64,000 nt of DNA from JBGTSJ01 sp041940305. GTDB taxonomy: Bacteria; Planctomycetota; Planctomycetia; Planctomycetales; Planctomycetaceae. The position numbers were made by a program, and so were the translations under genes. Positions 54,690 through 63,762 of the stretch are shown here, in pieces (position 1 is the stretch's first letter; each line of letters begins with the position of its first letter). The DNA lies in contig JBGTSJ010000019.1 in assembly GCA_041940305.1 (NCBI GenBank), forward strand, positions 46,672 through 110,671. The letters run 5' to 3'. The notes under the pieces are model-generated. The model was given only the letters and a program-made list of their open reading frames with translations. It made no database searches and had not been told where the DNA came from.

Positions 54690-55862
54690 ATGCCCGCCTT
54701 CGAATACTCCCGCTGGGACGGATCGCAGCAGTTCACGCCGCAATCGGCGGACAAGCTGTTTGACGAACTCTCGCAGTACCTCATGGACTACGGCGAGGAC
54801 GTGCTCGACAGTCTGCAGCAGTGGGATGAAGAGCACCCGGACGTGCTCGAGATGCTCATCAAGCGCGGGCTGATCGAACGCGATCAGGAAGGCCGGTTCG
54901 TCGTCACCCCGAAAGGACTCAAGCGCGTCGAGAACAAGGCGCTGGAAGCGCTGTTCGACGTCCGGGGACGGGACAAACTCGGCCGGCACGACACGGAGTT
55001 CCGCGGCGCGGGACAGACGGTGCATGAGGAGTCGAAACCGTATGAGTTCGGCGACCCCGTCAGCAACTTGAACCTGCACGAGACGCTCCGCAACGCACTG
55101 CACCGCAGGTCGGACCGTTCGCCCGCCGATCGCGCGCACGCGGCTCAGAGGGCTGCTGGCGTGGATATCACCGAAGATGATCTCGTCGTCTACGACACCG
55201 AGTACCAGACCGCCTGCGCCACGGTCATCCTGCTCGACATGTCCGGCAGCATGGCCCGCTACGGAAAGTTTGGCGCGGCCAAGCGCGTGGCAATGGCGCT
55301 GCAGGCGCTTGTCCGTTCCCGCTACCAACAGGACTGGCTCCAGGTCGTGGGCTTCTACACCTACGCCAGTCCGCTCAACGAGCGCGAGTTGCTGTACGCC
55401 GCCCCCAAGCCGGTGAGTATCTTCGACTCGCACGTGCGGCTGAAGATCGACCTCGACCGCCCGCCCCGTCGGATCCCCGAGCACTTCACCAACATTCACG
55501 CCGGGCTACAGTTCGCGCGGCGACTGCTGCGGAGGCAACCGGCCGCCAACCGGCAGATCATCATTGTCACCGATGGTGAACCAACGGCGCACGTCGAAGG
55601 GCGCCAGTTGGTCCTGATCTACCCCCCAGCTGACAAAACAGCCCGCATCACGCTCTCCGAGGCGCAGCGCTGTGCGAACGAGGGCATTCACATTTCAAGC
55701 TTCGCGCTCATCGAGGATTACTTCTACCTGGGGCTGGTCAATTTCGTCGAACAGCTCGCCCAGGTCACCGGCGGCGTCAGCGCCACCTGCAACGCAGGAG
55801 ACATGGGTAACATGGTCATCGACAGTTTCATCGGCGGCCGTCGAAAACGCTCGCGGCTGTAG
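54690..55862 (+). CDS. VWA-domain protein
   Basis: The 390-residue cytoplasmic protein has an intact MIDAS motif (Asp183, Ser185, Ser187 in DMSGSM), IIIVTDGEPTAH, and a helical N-terminus with a winged-helix-like segment (LIKRGLIERDQEGRFVVTPKGL). VWA proteins of this shape often work with MoxR-type AAA ATPases, none of which lie in the window. It may act as an adaptor for metal-protein assembly; this is inference. It is followed by an SRPBCC protein. Confidence 0.85.
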   Translation: MPAFEYSRWDGSQQFTPQSADKLFDELSQYLMDYGEDVLDSLQQWDEEHPDVLEMLIKRGLIERDQEGRFVVTPKGLKRVENKALEALFDVRGRDKLGRHDTEFRGAGQTVHEESKPYEFGDPVSNLNLHETLRNALHRRSDRSPADRAHAAQRAAGVDITEDDLVVYDTEYQTACATVILLDMSGSMARYGKFGAAKRVAMALQALVRSRYQQDWLQVVGFYTYASPLNERELLYAAPKPVSIFDSHVRLKIDLDRPPRRIPEHFTNIHAGLQFARRLLRRQPAANRQIIIVTDGEPTAHVEGRQLVLIYPPADKTARITLSEAQRCANEGIHISSFALIEDYFYLGLVNFVEQLAQVTGGVSATCNAGDMGNMVIDSFIGGRRKRSRL

Positions 55863-55928
55863 ACTGGTTTCGTGCGATCGCGCCGCAGCCAGCGGCGTCC
55901 GGAACACTTCGTCAAACACACAAGCAAA

Positions 55929-56375
55929 ATGCATCTCAAGTTCAGCATGATCCTCGACGCCCCGCGCGATAAAGCATGGCGCGCCTTCGACAACGTCGAT
56001 AACCTGCGGCTCTGGCAACCCGCACTCGCGGAGTACGAACATCTCTCCGGCACGCCGGGACAACCCGGAGCAACCGCCAGGCTGGTCTACCGGGAGGCCG
56101 GCCATCGCATCGAGCTCGTGGAGACGATTACCTCGCGGCGCGACCATGAAGTGTTCAACGCGTCGTACGACAGCGCGCACGGCCGCAACACCCTCCACAA
56201 CCAGTTCGTCGTCATTGACGACGGGCACACCCGCTGGGACCTGGAAGCCGAATTCAGCTTCAAAGGGGCCGCTCGGTTAATGGCGCCCATGCTGCGCGGC
56301 ACGATTGAAAGGCGGATCCGCTCCGACGCCGAGCGGTTCAAGTCGCAACTCGAAGCGGGCGAATTGCAGACCTGA
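55929..56375 (+). CDS. SRPBCC/START-like protein
   Basis: The 148-residue product fits the SRPBCC hydrophobic-ligand fold: FSMILDAPRDKAWRAFDNVDNLRLWQPAL, a central strand set, and a C-terminal helix RGTIERRIRSDAERFKSQLEA. The ligand is unknown. I chose the ATG at 55929; an in-frame GTG at 55872 would extend it. It sits between the VWA and DUF58 genes on the same strand. Confidence 0.75.
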   Translation: MHLKFSMILDAPRDKAWRAFDNVDNLRLWQPALAEYEHLSGTPGQPGATARLVYREAGHRIELVETITSRRDHEVFNASYDSAHGRNTLHNQFVVIDDGHTRWDLEAEFSFKGAARLMAPMLRGTIERRIRSDAERFKSQLEAGELQT

Positions 56376-56470
56376 ACCGCCCGCCTTCCGGCTCGATTGT
56401 CGAGTTCGGCCGGCAGCGTTTCCGGTCGAGGCCGATTAGCACATCCGAGTGAAACGCGGAAACCAGCGGC

Positions 56471-57859
56471 ATGAAACATCCCCAGCGAGGAGGTCTGCCG
56501 CGCAACTTCTCCACCGTGGGCATGGTCTTCATGCTCGTGGGGCTGGGGCTCGTCGCGTTCGAGCTCCGCTACAGCCTGCTGCTCTACCGGCTCGGAATGC
56601 TGGGACGCGTGGTGCTGTTCGTGTGCGGGACGGGTTTCTCAGTCTGGGGGCTGAAGGAACTGATCGCGAACTGGTGGCCCCACCTGGGACGCCGCGGCTT
56701 CGGCCGGCATCGGTCAGCCGTGTCGACCGAAGGCTGGGTGTACGTCGGCATTATGATCGTGCTCTTTACCGGAGCATTGTTCGGCCGCTCCAATCCGTTG
56801 CTGCTCGTGTTCGCCATGATGGCCGGCCCGTTCGTTGTCAACGGCTGGGTGAGCTTTGTTCTGCTCAAGCGTCTCTCCGTGCAGCGCAATGTGCCGCCCC
56901 GTGTCATGGCGGGGGAGCCGACGTCGGTCGAGATCACGTTGCGCAACGGGAAGCGGTGGATTTCGGCGTGGGTCGTCACGCTGCGAGACCAGATCAGCGG
57001 CGGACCGCAGTCCCTCCCGGCCGAAGTTCTCGTGCCTCGCATTCCGCCCAGGGTCGAGCGGCATGCCCGGTACCGTCTCCGGCTGATGGACCGCGGCGTC
57101 TACGAGTTCGGTCCGATGTCCATCAGCACCCGCTTCCCTCTGGGCCTCGTCGAGCGCAGCCTTAACCTCCCGCAGATCGACCGCATCCTTGTCTATCCCC
57201 GCATCGGGCGGCTGACCTCGCAGTGGAGCCAGCGGCTGCTGTTCGCCAACGACCTGGTGCCCCAGATGACCCCTCGCAGCGGCCCCTTCGACGACGAATA
57301 CCACAAGCTGCGCGAATACCGCGTGGGAGATGACCCGCGGGCGATCCACTGGAAGACGACCGCCCGCCGCAATGAACTGACGGTCCGCGAGTTCAGAGAA
57401 AGTCGCGACCGGCATCTTGCCGTGCTGCTCGACCCCTGGCTGCCCCCCCGCCCCACCGACGAACAACGGGACCGCTCCGAGCTCGCGATCAGCTTCGCGG
57501 CGACCGTGTGTCTGCATCATCTCCGCAACAGCCGAGACGCGCACCTCAGCCTCGCGGCGTTAGGAGCCCCCGTACTCAACTGGGACAGCAGCGCCGGCAG
57601 CCTGGAGTCGCTGCTGGACGCACTGGCGCAGCTGCTCCCCACCAGCCATGCCGAGTTTGCCGAACTGCGGCAACAGGCGGCCGCGCTGCACGGAGGGCAC
57701 GCGCGGACGCTGCTGGTGTCCACGCGGCCCGACGCCGCCCGCCAGTGGCTGCGCCGCAACATCGATCCCTCGGAAACGAACGGAAACATCCGCACCGAAT
57801 CCGCACAAGTCGTCGCCGCCGACCCGGAGCAATTGGCGGCGATCGTGGACTGGCGTTAG
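56471..57859 (+). CDS. DUF58-family membrane protein
   Basis: The 462-residue product has three or four N-terminal membrane segments, then the DUF58 core with the signature YRVGDDPRAIHWKTTARRNELTVREF. The C-terminal part has a VWA-like fold. DUF58 proteins usually travel with MoxR and a transglutaminase; the latter follows here after 83 bases, but MoxR is not seen. Confidence 0.88.
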   Translation: MKHPQRGGLPRNFSTVGMVFMLVGLGLVAFELRYSLLLYRLGMLGRVVLFVCGTGFSVWGLKELIANWWPHLGRRGFGRHRSAVSTEGWVYVGIMIVLFTGALFGRSNPLLLVFAMMAGPFVVNGWVSFVLLKRLSVQRNVPPRVMAGEPTSVEITLRNGKRWISAWVVTLRDQISGGPQSLPAEVLVPRIPPRVERHARYRLRLMDRGVYEFGPMSISTRFPLGLVERSLNLPQIDRILVYPRIGRLTSQWSQRLLFANDLVPQMTPRSGPFDDEYHKLREYRVGDDPRAIHWKTTARRNELTVREFRESRDRHLAVLLDPWLPPRPTDEQRDRSELAISFAATVCLHHLRNSRDAHLSLAALGAPVLNWDSSAGSLESLLDALAQLLPTSHAEFAELRQQAAALHGGHARTLLVSTRPDAARQWLRRNIDPSETNGNIRTESAQVVAADPEQLAAIVDWR

Positions 57860-57942
57860 ATCGCAGCAACTGACGGCCGGACGACAGAGACAACGACATC
57901 CGTATCCGGCCGAGTTCAGCATCACCGTCTGGAAATCGACAC

Positions 57943-60285
57943 GTGGCGCGGCTGAGAACCATATTCCAGTTCAGCATCACCCTGCTGCTGTGCGTCTCGG
58001 CGGCGACGTTCGCGGCGGCGGAGGGATCGCCGCTGGTTGCATGCACCATTCCCGTCGGCGTGTTCGCCTGGCTGAATATCGACCGCCCGCGGCGCGCCGG
58101 GCTCGGATCGGCTTTCTCGTTCCTCCTTGGACTGGCTGCGCTCGCGGCCGCCGGGTTCGAGTTTTTGACCGGTGACGTAGAATCCCGGCTGCTCGCGCCC
58201 GCGCACCTGCTGGCCTACTTCGTGTGCGTCATTCTCCTGCAGAGGAAGGAGCACCGGCACTATTGGATGCTCCTGGGCCTCAGCGTGCTGCAGATCGCGC
58301 TCGCGTCGCTGCTGACCAGCGGGCCGTGGCTGGGTTTGTCGCTGGTGATCTATGCCGTGCTGGCCTTATGGGCCATGGGAGTGTTTACGCTGCATCGCGC
58401 TGTCGAACGGATTGGCGGCGATGGAGCGCCTCTCCCGACGGCTCACGGTTCGGCAGCCGAATCGCCTCCAACGGCTCACGGATGGGATGCCTGGCGGACG
58501 GCTCGCAGCTCCGTCCGCAACGCCGTGCAGATCGATCCGGACGAGAACATTGTCGGCTGGCATTTTGCAGGGGGCGCCTCCGTCGCGGCCATGCTCTCGC
58601 TCGTGGTGACTTCGGCGTTCTTCCTGCTGATCCCCCGGGTCTGGTCCACGCAGTTGCAGCTGTTCGACAACTCGCCCCTCGCCGGCAACCGCCCCCTCAC
58701 CGGCTTTACGGCCGAAGTCACGCTCGGCGACATGGGAGAGATTCTCGAGAGCAATGATCTCGTCATGGAAATCGAGCTGTTCGATCATGACAGCGGGCGG
58801 CCGATCCCCCTGGACGATTACTACCAGGAACTGGGAGGATCCGACCCGCTGTTCCGCGGGCAGGTGCTCGAGACGTATCAGCTCGCGCGTTGGACGCGGA
58901 CTGATCGCGAGGCCTGGCGGCAGGCGCCGTCCTTTGCAACCGAGAACGGCGCCCTGGCGCAGCGCGTCCGGCTGCAGCCCATCGGCACACCGATGCTGTT
59001 CGGCGCCGGCAACGTGCTGACCTGCATCCCTGCCAGAGGCGAAGAGCCCATTTATAAGGAGCGCAACTCCGGTTCCGTCAGGCGCTCCACGGAGGCGGAC
59101 CTGGGCCGCGTCTTTCAGTACGAGGCCCTCTCGTCCCGTCGCGACTCGAGCCAGCGGTTCGTATCCCGACAATACCTGCTGGAGTGCCTCAGCCTTCCTC
59201 AGGGAATGGAGCCGGTGGGAGAACTGGCTTTCGGAATCGTCGCCCCGGACGGCAACGTCGTCGAAACCGAACGCGAAGCGGTCGGACGCCTGGAAGCCTA
59301 CCTCCGCGATTCTCCCGAGTTCAGTTACTCGCTCGACCTGTCGATTGACGATCCCGGCGTCGATCCTGTGGTCGACTTCCTGTTCAATCGGCGACAGGGG
59401 CACTGTGAATACTACGCGTCCGCGCTGACGCTGATGCTCCGCACGGTCGGTATCCCGTCCCGAATGGTCAGCGGCTTCAAAGGAGGACAGATCAACTCCG
59501 ACACCGGTCGATACGAAGTGCGCCAGCTTCACGCTCATGCCTGGACGGAGGCGTTTATCGACGGCGGCTGGACCCCATTCGATCCGACTCCTCCGGCCAG
59601 GGAAGAGAGCGTGGCCGGTTTGCAGGAGCAGTCGAGCGGCACATGGTCGCGCTTCCGCGACCGCTGGAACCGCATCTGGAACCAGGGAGTCCGCCTTTCA
59701 AAGGACGACCAGGACGAACTCGTTTACTCGCCAATCCGTGACGGCTTCGCCGGCACGCTCGAGGCCGTCCGGGACCTGCGGGGGACCGGATCGAGATTCA
59801 GCGAATTCGTACGTTCGCTGGCAACCTCTCCCGACCGGTGGTTCAGCTGGCGCGGCGGATTTGCGGCCTTCATCCTCCTCCTGCTGCTGGCAGCCGCAGC
59901 CGCCATCATCCGTCGCCTCGCCGCCTGGCTTGCCCGCGTGCGCGGACGCACGGAGCAGTTGCGCCGCGGCGCGGCGCTGATCCATTTCTACGAGCGGTTT
60001 CGCAAGCTGGCGGCCCGCGCCGGACTGGAACGGCGGCCACACCTGACACAGCAGGAGTTCGCCGATGTTGTCCAGCAGCGGATGCATTCGGCACTCTCAG
60101 CGCCCCTCCTGTCGGAACTGCCCGGCGACGTCGCACGGCAGTACTATCGTGTGCGATTCGGCGCGGAACACCTCTCGGACAGCGAACTGCAGGATCTGCT
60201 GCATCGCCTCGACGAATTTGAAGCCGGCATCGCGGCCTTCCGGCAGAACGGAACAAAACGCCCCAGGCAGGAGCATCGCTCATGA
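57943..60285 (+). CDS. TgpA-like transglutaminase membrane protein
   Basis: The 780-residue product has several N-terminal membrane segments (DUF3488-like), an outer domain, and a transglutaminase core with the triad Cys488 (RQGHCEYYA), His532 (HAHAWTEA) and Asp547 (FDPTPP). A further membrane segment near residue 645 precedes a cytoplasmic tail (DUF4129-like). It starts with GTG and overlaps the DinB gene by ATGA. The likely role is envelope protein crosslinking or cleavage together with DUF58; the substrate is unknown. Confidence 0.9.
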   Translation: MARLRTIFQFSITLLLCVSAATFAAAEGSPLVACTIPVGVFAWLNIDRPRRAGLGSAFSFLLGLAALAAAGFEFLTGDVESRLLAPAHLLAYFVCVILLQRKEHRHYWMLLGLSVLQIALASLLTSGPWLGLSLVIYAVLALWAMGVFTLHRAVERIGGDGAPLPTAHGSAAESPPTAHGWDAWRTARSSVRNAVQIDPDENIVGWHFAGGASVAAMLSLVVTSAFFLLIPRVWSTQLQLFDNSPLAGNRPLTGFTAEVTLGDMGEILESNDLVMEIELFDHDSGRPIPLDDYYQELGGSDPLFRGQVLETYQLARWTRTDREAWRQAPSFATENGALAQRVRLQPIGTPMLFGAGNVLTCIPARGEEPIYKERNSGSVRRSTEADLGRVFQYEALSSRRDSSQRFVSRQYLLECLSLPQGMEPVGELAFGIVAPDGNVVETEREAVGRLEAYLRDSPEFSYSLDLSIDDPGVDPVVDFLFNRRQGHCEYYASALTLMLRTVGIPSRMVSGFKGGQINSDTGRYEVRQLHAHAWTEAFIDGGWTPFDPTPPAREESVAGLQEQSSGTWSRFRDRWNRIWNQGVRLSKDDQDELVYSPIRDGFAGTLEAVRDLRGTGSRFSEFVRSLATSPDRWFSWRGGFAAFILLLLLAAAAAIIRRLAAWLARVRGRTEQLRRGAALIHFYERFRKLAARAGLERRPHLTQQEFADVVQQRMHSALSAPLLSELPGDVARQYYRVRFGAEHLSDSELQDLLHRLDEFEAGIAAFRQNGTKRPRQEHRS

Positions 60286-60782
60286 CTCGCATTGAATTTG
60301 CGCTGGACTCCATCCACTTCTCGCGAGGCTATACCCAGACGCTCCTCGACAAGGTGCCCGACGAGGACTGGTTCCGGTTTCCCGATCAGGGCTTTACGCA
60401 CGTCGCCTGGCAGGTGGGGCATCTGGCGTGGGCGCAGCATCGACTCGTGTTCACTCGCGTCGTCGGCGAGACAACCGATTCTGACAGCCTGCTGCCTGCC
60501 GAGTACGCCGATCTGTTCGGCAAAGGCTCGTCCCCGCGGCCCGGAGCGGATGACTACCCTGACGTCACCCAGCTGCGCAGCGTCTTCAATGCCGTGCATT
60601 CGCGCGTGCTGGTCGTCGCCCCCACGCTCGCCGACTCGCTGCTCAACGAGCGCATCGATCCCCCGCACCCTGCCTTCAGCACCCGGTACGAGGCTCTATT
60701 GTGGTCCGCCCGGCACGAACTGATCCACGCCGGCCAGATCGCTATGATCCGCCGCGGCCTGGGGTACCCTTCCCTGCGTTGA
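60282..60782 (+). CDS. DinB-family putative metalloenzyme
   Basis: The 166-residue product is a four-helix DinB/YfiT-type protein with the three-His pattern: GHLAWAQHRL and ARHELIHAGQI. Such enzymes act as thiol-dependent transferases. Its start overlaps the transglutaminase stop, so it is translated with it. Specific substrate unknown. Confidence 0.8.
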   Translation: MTRIEFALDSIHFSRGYTQTLLDKVPDEDWFRFPDQGFTHVAWQVGHLAWAQHRLVFTRVVGETTDSDSLLPAEYADLFGKGSSPRPGADDYPDVTQLRSVFNAVHSRVLVVAPTLADSLLNERIDPPHPAFSTRYEALLWSARHELIHAGQIAMIRRGLGYPSLR

Positions 60783-60858
60783 GCTTCATCTGGACTCCCG
60801 ATCGCCGTCCGCTATGCTGACGGCGATTGAATGCTGTCACCCCGGACGGAGGCGCATC

Positions 60859-62121
60859 ATGCTCACGTTTGTGGGAAAATCGAGCGTCGGAAGCGGGCCG
60901 ATCCGCCGGCGCGACGTGCTGCAGGTCGGCGGCTTCGCACTCGGGGGCCTCACCCTGAGTCAACTCTGCCGCGCCGCTCCGGACGGCTCATCACTGGCAC
61001 GGCCCAGGTCCGTCATCATGGTCTGGCTGCGCGGGGGGGCGTCCCATATCGACAGCTGGGACATGAAGCCCGACGCGCCCTCCGAGATCCGCGGCGAGTT
61101 TCAGACGATTTCGACCAACGTGCCGGGCATTGAAGTGTGCGAACATATGCCGCGGCAGGCGGAAATGATGGATCGCCTCACCATCATCCGCGGCATCCGG
61201 TCTAACGACCTCGGGGACCACACGCCGCACTACATCCTCACCGGCTTCCCCGACCGCGGCAAGCGGCCCGCCTTCGGCTCAATCGTCAGCGCCGTGCAGG
61301 GCCGGTCGGACGGCGTGCCGGCGTTTGTCGCGTCGTACGAGGACAATTATCAGCGGGCGATGTACCTGGGAGCGGCGCACGAGCCGTTCATCCCGCGCGG
61401 CGACGGCGTCGAAAACCTGCGTCTGGTCCGGGAGGTGTCGCTCGAGCGGCTGTCAGAACGTCGCCGGCTCATCGAGCAGTTCGACGGGTTTCGCCGCGAA
61501 CTCGACCGAAAATCGGACGCACTGGACGCGTTCACCGCGCAGGCTCTGCAGATCGTCACCTCCCCGCGGGCGCGTGACGCGTTCGATCTCAATCAGGAAC
61601 CGGACGAAAACCATCATCGATACGGCAAGTACTGCGAGACGTTCCTGATGGCCCGCAGGCTGGTGGAGGCCGGCGTGTCGGTGGTGTCCGTCAAGGTCGG
61701 CGACTGGGACACGCACGAGCGGAATTTCATCGACTTGCGCGACCAGCTGCCGCAACTGGACCAGGGTCTGCACGCGCTCATCACCGATCTGTACGATCGC
61801 GGCCTGCAGGACGACGTGGCGGTCGTCGTCTGGGGTGAGTTCGGCCGCGCGCCGCGGATCTCGCGAAGCGACGGCCGCGACCACTGGCCCGAGGCCGGAG
61901 CCGCCGTGATCGCCGGCGGAGGCTTCCGCACGGGCCAGGTCATCGGCAAGACTGATCGCCAGGGAGGGGAGGCCATCGACGTCCCGTACACGCCGGGCAA
62001 CGTCCTTGCCAGCCTGTACCGGCATCTCGGCATCGACCCGAGCATCTCGTTCCCCGACTTCAACCAGCGCCCGATGCACGTCCTCGACGATCGCGAACCG
62101 GTCCGGGAACTGACGACATAG
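60859..62121 (+). CDS. DUF1501 protein, second copy
   Basis: The 420-residue product is of the same family as the gene at 9776: IRRRDVLQVGGFALGGLTLSQ Tat-like signal, then VIMVWLRGGASHIDSWDMKP, NVPGIEVCEHMP, GDWDTHERN and WGEFGRAPRIS. The ATG at 60859 has CGGAGGCG just upstream and is preferred over one 45 bases earlier. It is solitary. A conserved hairpin lies just past the stop. Confidence 0.93.
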   Translation: MLTFVGKSSVGSGPIRRRDVLQVGGFALGGLTLSQLCRAAPDGSSLARPRSVIMVWLRGGASHIDSWDMKPDAPSEIRGEFQTISTNVPGIEVCEHMPRQAEMMDRLTIIRGIRSNDLGDHTPHYILTGFPDRGKRPAFGSIVSAVQGRSDGVPAFVASYEDNYQRAMYLGAAHEPFIPRGDGVENLRLVREVSLERLSERRRLIEQFDGFRRELDRKSDALDAFTAQALQIVTSPRARDAFDLNQEPDENHHRYGKYCETFLMARRLVEAGVSVVSVKVGDWDTHERNFIDLRDQLPQLDQGLHALITDLYDRGLQDDVAVVVWGEFGRAPRISRSDGRDHWPEAGAAVIAGGGFRTGQVIGKTDRQGGEAIDVPYTPGNVLASLYRHLGIDPSISFPDFNQRPMHVLDDREPVRELTT

Positions 62122-62126
62122 TCGCC

Positions 62127-62144
62127 GGCACAGTCCTCTGTGCC
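62127..62144. repeat. Conserved intergenic hairpin, family copy 3
   Basis: GGCACAG and CTGTGCC pair around TCCT. Flanks GTCGCC before and GACCGCTGCGCCT after match the copies at 25178 and 40220. It sits six bases past the second DUF1501 stop. Confidence 0.6.
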
Positions 62145-62368
62145 GACCGCTGCGCCTGCTGCCACTCACCGCGAACTCCGGGCCCGCAATCCGTCCCGCC
62201 GCCGAGCGGGTCGCCGCAACCGCTTATCGGCGGACCCGTTCGGCTGGCCCTCCGCCGCCGCAAGCGGTAAACACGTCCTGCAACATTGCGCCGTGCCCGG
62301 ACGCGTCCCCGTTGCGGCCGTGACCCCCAGCCAGTTGGACAGCCACTGCTCACAGCGATCCACTTTCC

Positions 62369-63355
62369 ATGTCCCCAGCCCGCTCCCGAATTCTCCCGCT
62401 GACGGCCTGCCTAATCAGTTCGCTCTGGACGAGCGCCTCCGCTTGGTCGCAGGACGCGACCGACGCCGAAATCGTCCACGTCGGCGTTTACGTCAACCAG
62501 ATCCCGGCCGTGCGGCTGAAGGAGAACGAATTCACGGTGGACTTCTGGATCTGGTTCCGCTGGCAGTCCGCCGATCTCGACCCGATTTCCAGTTTCGAGC
62601 TGCCCAACGGCCGGATCGATTCCCAGAGCGAGCCGTATCGGGCCGAGCTGCCCGACGGCCTGAACTACGCCGCCTCCCGGGTGACGGCGACGATCACCCG
62701 GTTCTGGGACGTGTCACACTTCCCGCTTGACGATCACACGCTGGAAATTGCAGTCGAGGATCCGAACCACGAAGAGTTCAAGGTCCGTTTCGTTGCGGAC
62801 GAGTCGAACTCCCGGATCGGTCCCGACGTCCGTGTCCCCGGCTGGATTCCGCGCCCGGGACGCACCCGCGTCCTGTCACGGAGATACCAGACCAACTACG
62901 GGGACACGTCCCTGCCGAGCGAGAACGAGTCCGTCTACTCCCGGTTCGAGTTCGCCGTGCCGATCGAGCGGGCGGGCTACGGCTACTTCCTCAAGCTGTT
63001 CTTCGGCATGTTCGTCGCCACCGCCATCGCCTTCACCGCGTTCTTCATCAAGCCGACGCACCTCGACCCCCGCTTCGGCCTGGGCATCGGCGCCATCTTC
63101 GCCGCGGTCGCCAGCGAATACGTCGTCACCAGCGCCCTCCCCGACACCAACCTCCTCACCATGGCCGACACGCTGCACCTGCTGGCATTCTTCTTCATCT
63201 TTCTGTCGATCGCCGAATCGACCTACTCGCTATCCCTCTACTCAAGCGGCGACGCAGCCCGCATCCGGCGCTCAATCCTCTTGGACCGCTGGAGCTTCGC
63301 AGTGCTGGGCGCGGCGTACATTATCCTGAGCGTGCTCGCCGTGGTCAGCGGGTGA
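62369..63355 (+). CDS. Pentameric ligand-gated ion-channel homologue
   Basis: The 328-residue product has a signal peptide (residues 1-28), a beta-rich outer domain (about 30-200), and four membrane helices near residues 205-227, 231-253, 263-289 and 305-326. The outer domain has FPLDDHTLEI, which matches the prokaryotic Cys-loop position (GLIC: YPFDSQTLHI), and VNQIPAVRLKENEFTVDFW. The segment LPDTNLLTMADTLHLL matches the GLIC M2-M3 loop. The gate and ligand cannot be read. It is a single gene with its own flanks. Confidence 0.85.
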   Translation: MSPARSRILPLTACLISSLWTSASAWSQDATDAEIVHVGVYVNQIPAVRLKENEFTVDFWIWFRWQSADLDPISSFELPNGRIDSQSEPYRAELPDGLNYAASRVTATITRFWDVSHFPLDDHTLEIAVEDPNHEEFKVRFVADESNSRIGPDVRVPGWIPRPGRTRVLSRRYQTNYGDTSLPSENESVYSRFEFAVPIERAGYGYFLKLFFGMFVATAIAFTAFFIKPTHLDPRFGLGIGAIFAAVASEYVVTSALPDTNLLTMADTLHLLAFFFIFLSIAESTYSLSLYSSGDAARIRRSILLDRWSFAVLGAAYIILSVLAVVSG

Positions 63356-63497
63356 TGCCATACAACGCCAGACCAACACTCTTTCAGATGGGATACCGCG
63401 AGTTGATGCGCGATGATTGAGTCCTCTATCGTGGAGAACTCCCGGCAGGACCGATGGCCAAGTCTTCGTCGCGGGGACAATAAGCAGGTCGGCCCAT

Positions 63498-63713
63498 TTA
63501 CGAGCCAAGGTAGAACTCGTGAAGCCATCGCGCAGATTGCCTTGCGCGCAGCTTCTTGTTGTTGCGGATCCGGCGCCGGCGCTCACCCGGTTTGACGAAG
63601 TGTCCTTCCTGTCGACGGTGGAAGCGACGCTGCTTCCTCCAATAGGCGTGCTTCTGAAACCGGCGGATCGCTTCCGCGATCGACTCTCCCTCTCTGACGT
63701 AAATCCTGGCCAA
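63498..63713 (-). CDS. rpsU: 30S ribosomal protein bS21
   Basis: bS21 binds near the 3' end of 16S rRNA and aids initiation. The 71-residue product starts MARIYVREGESIAEAIRRFQ as in the family, with a basic tail longer than usual. The start is TTG at 63713: a stop lies five codons upstream and no ATG fits. It follows ahcY on the same strand by about 50 bases. Confidence 0.85.
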   Translation of the reverse strand: MARIYVREGESIAEAIRRFQKHAYWRKQRRFHRRQEGHFVKPGERRRRIRNNKKLRARQSARWLHEFYLGS

Positions 63714-63762
63714 GGCGGGTGCGGCTTATGCGGCTGCCGCTGTGCCGTAACAACTGAAGCAC

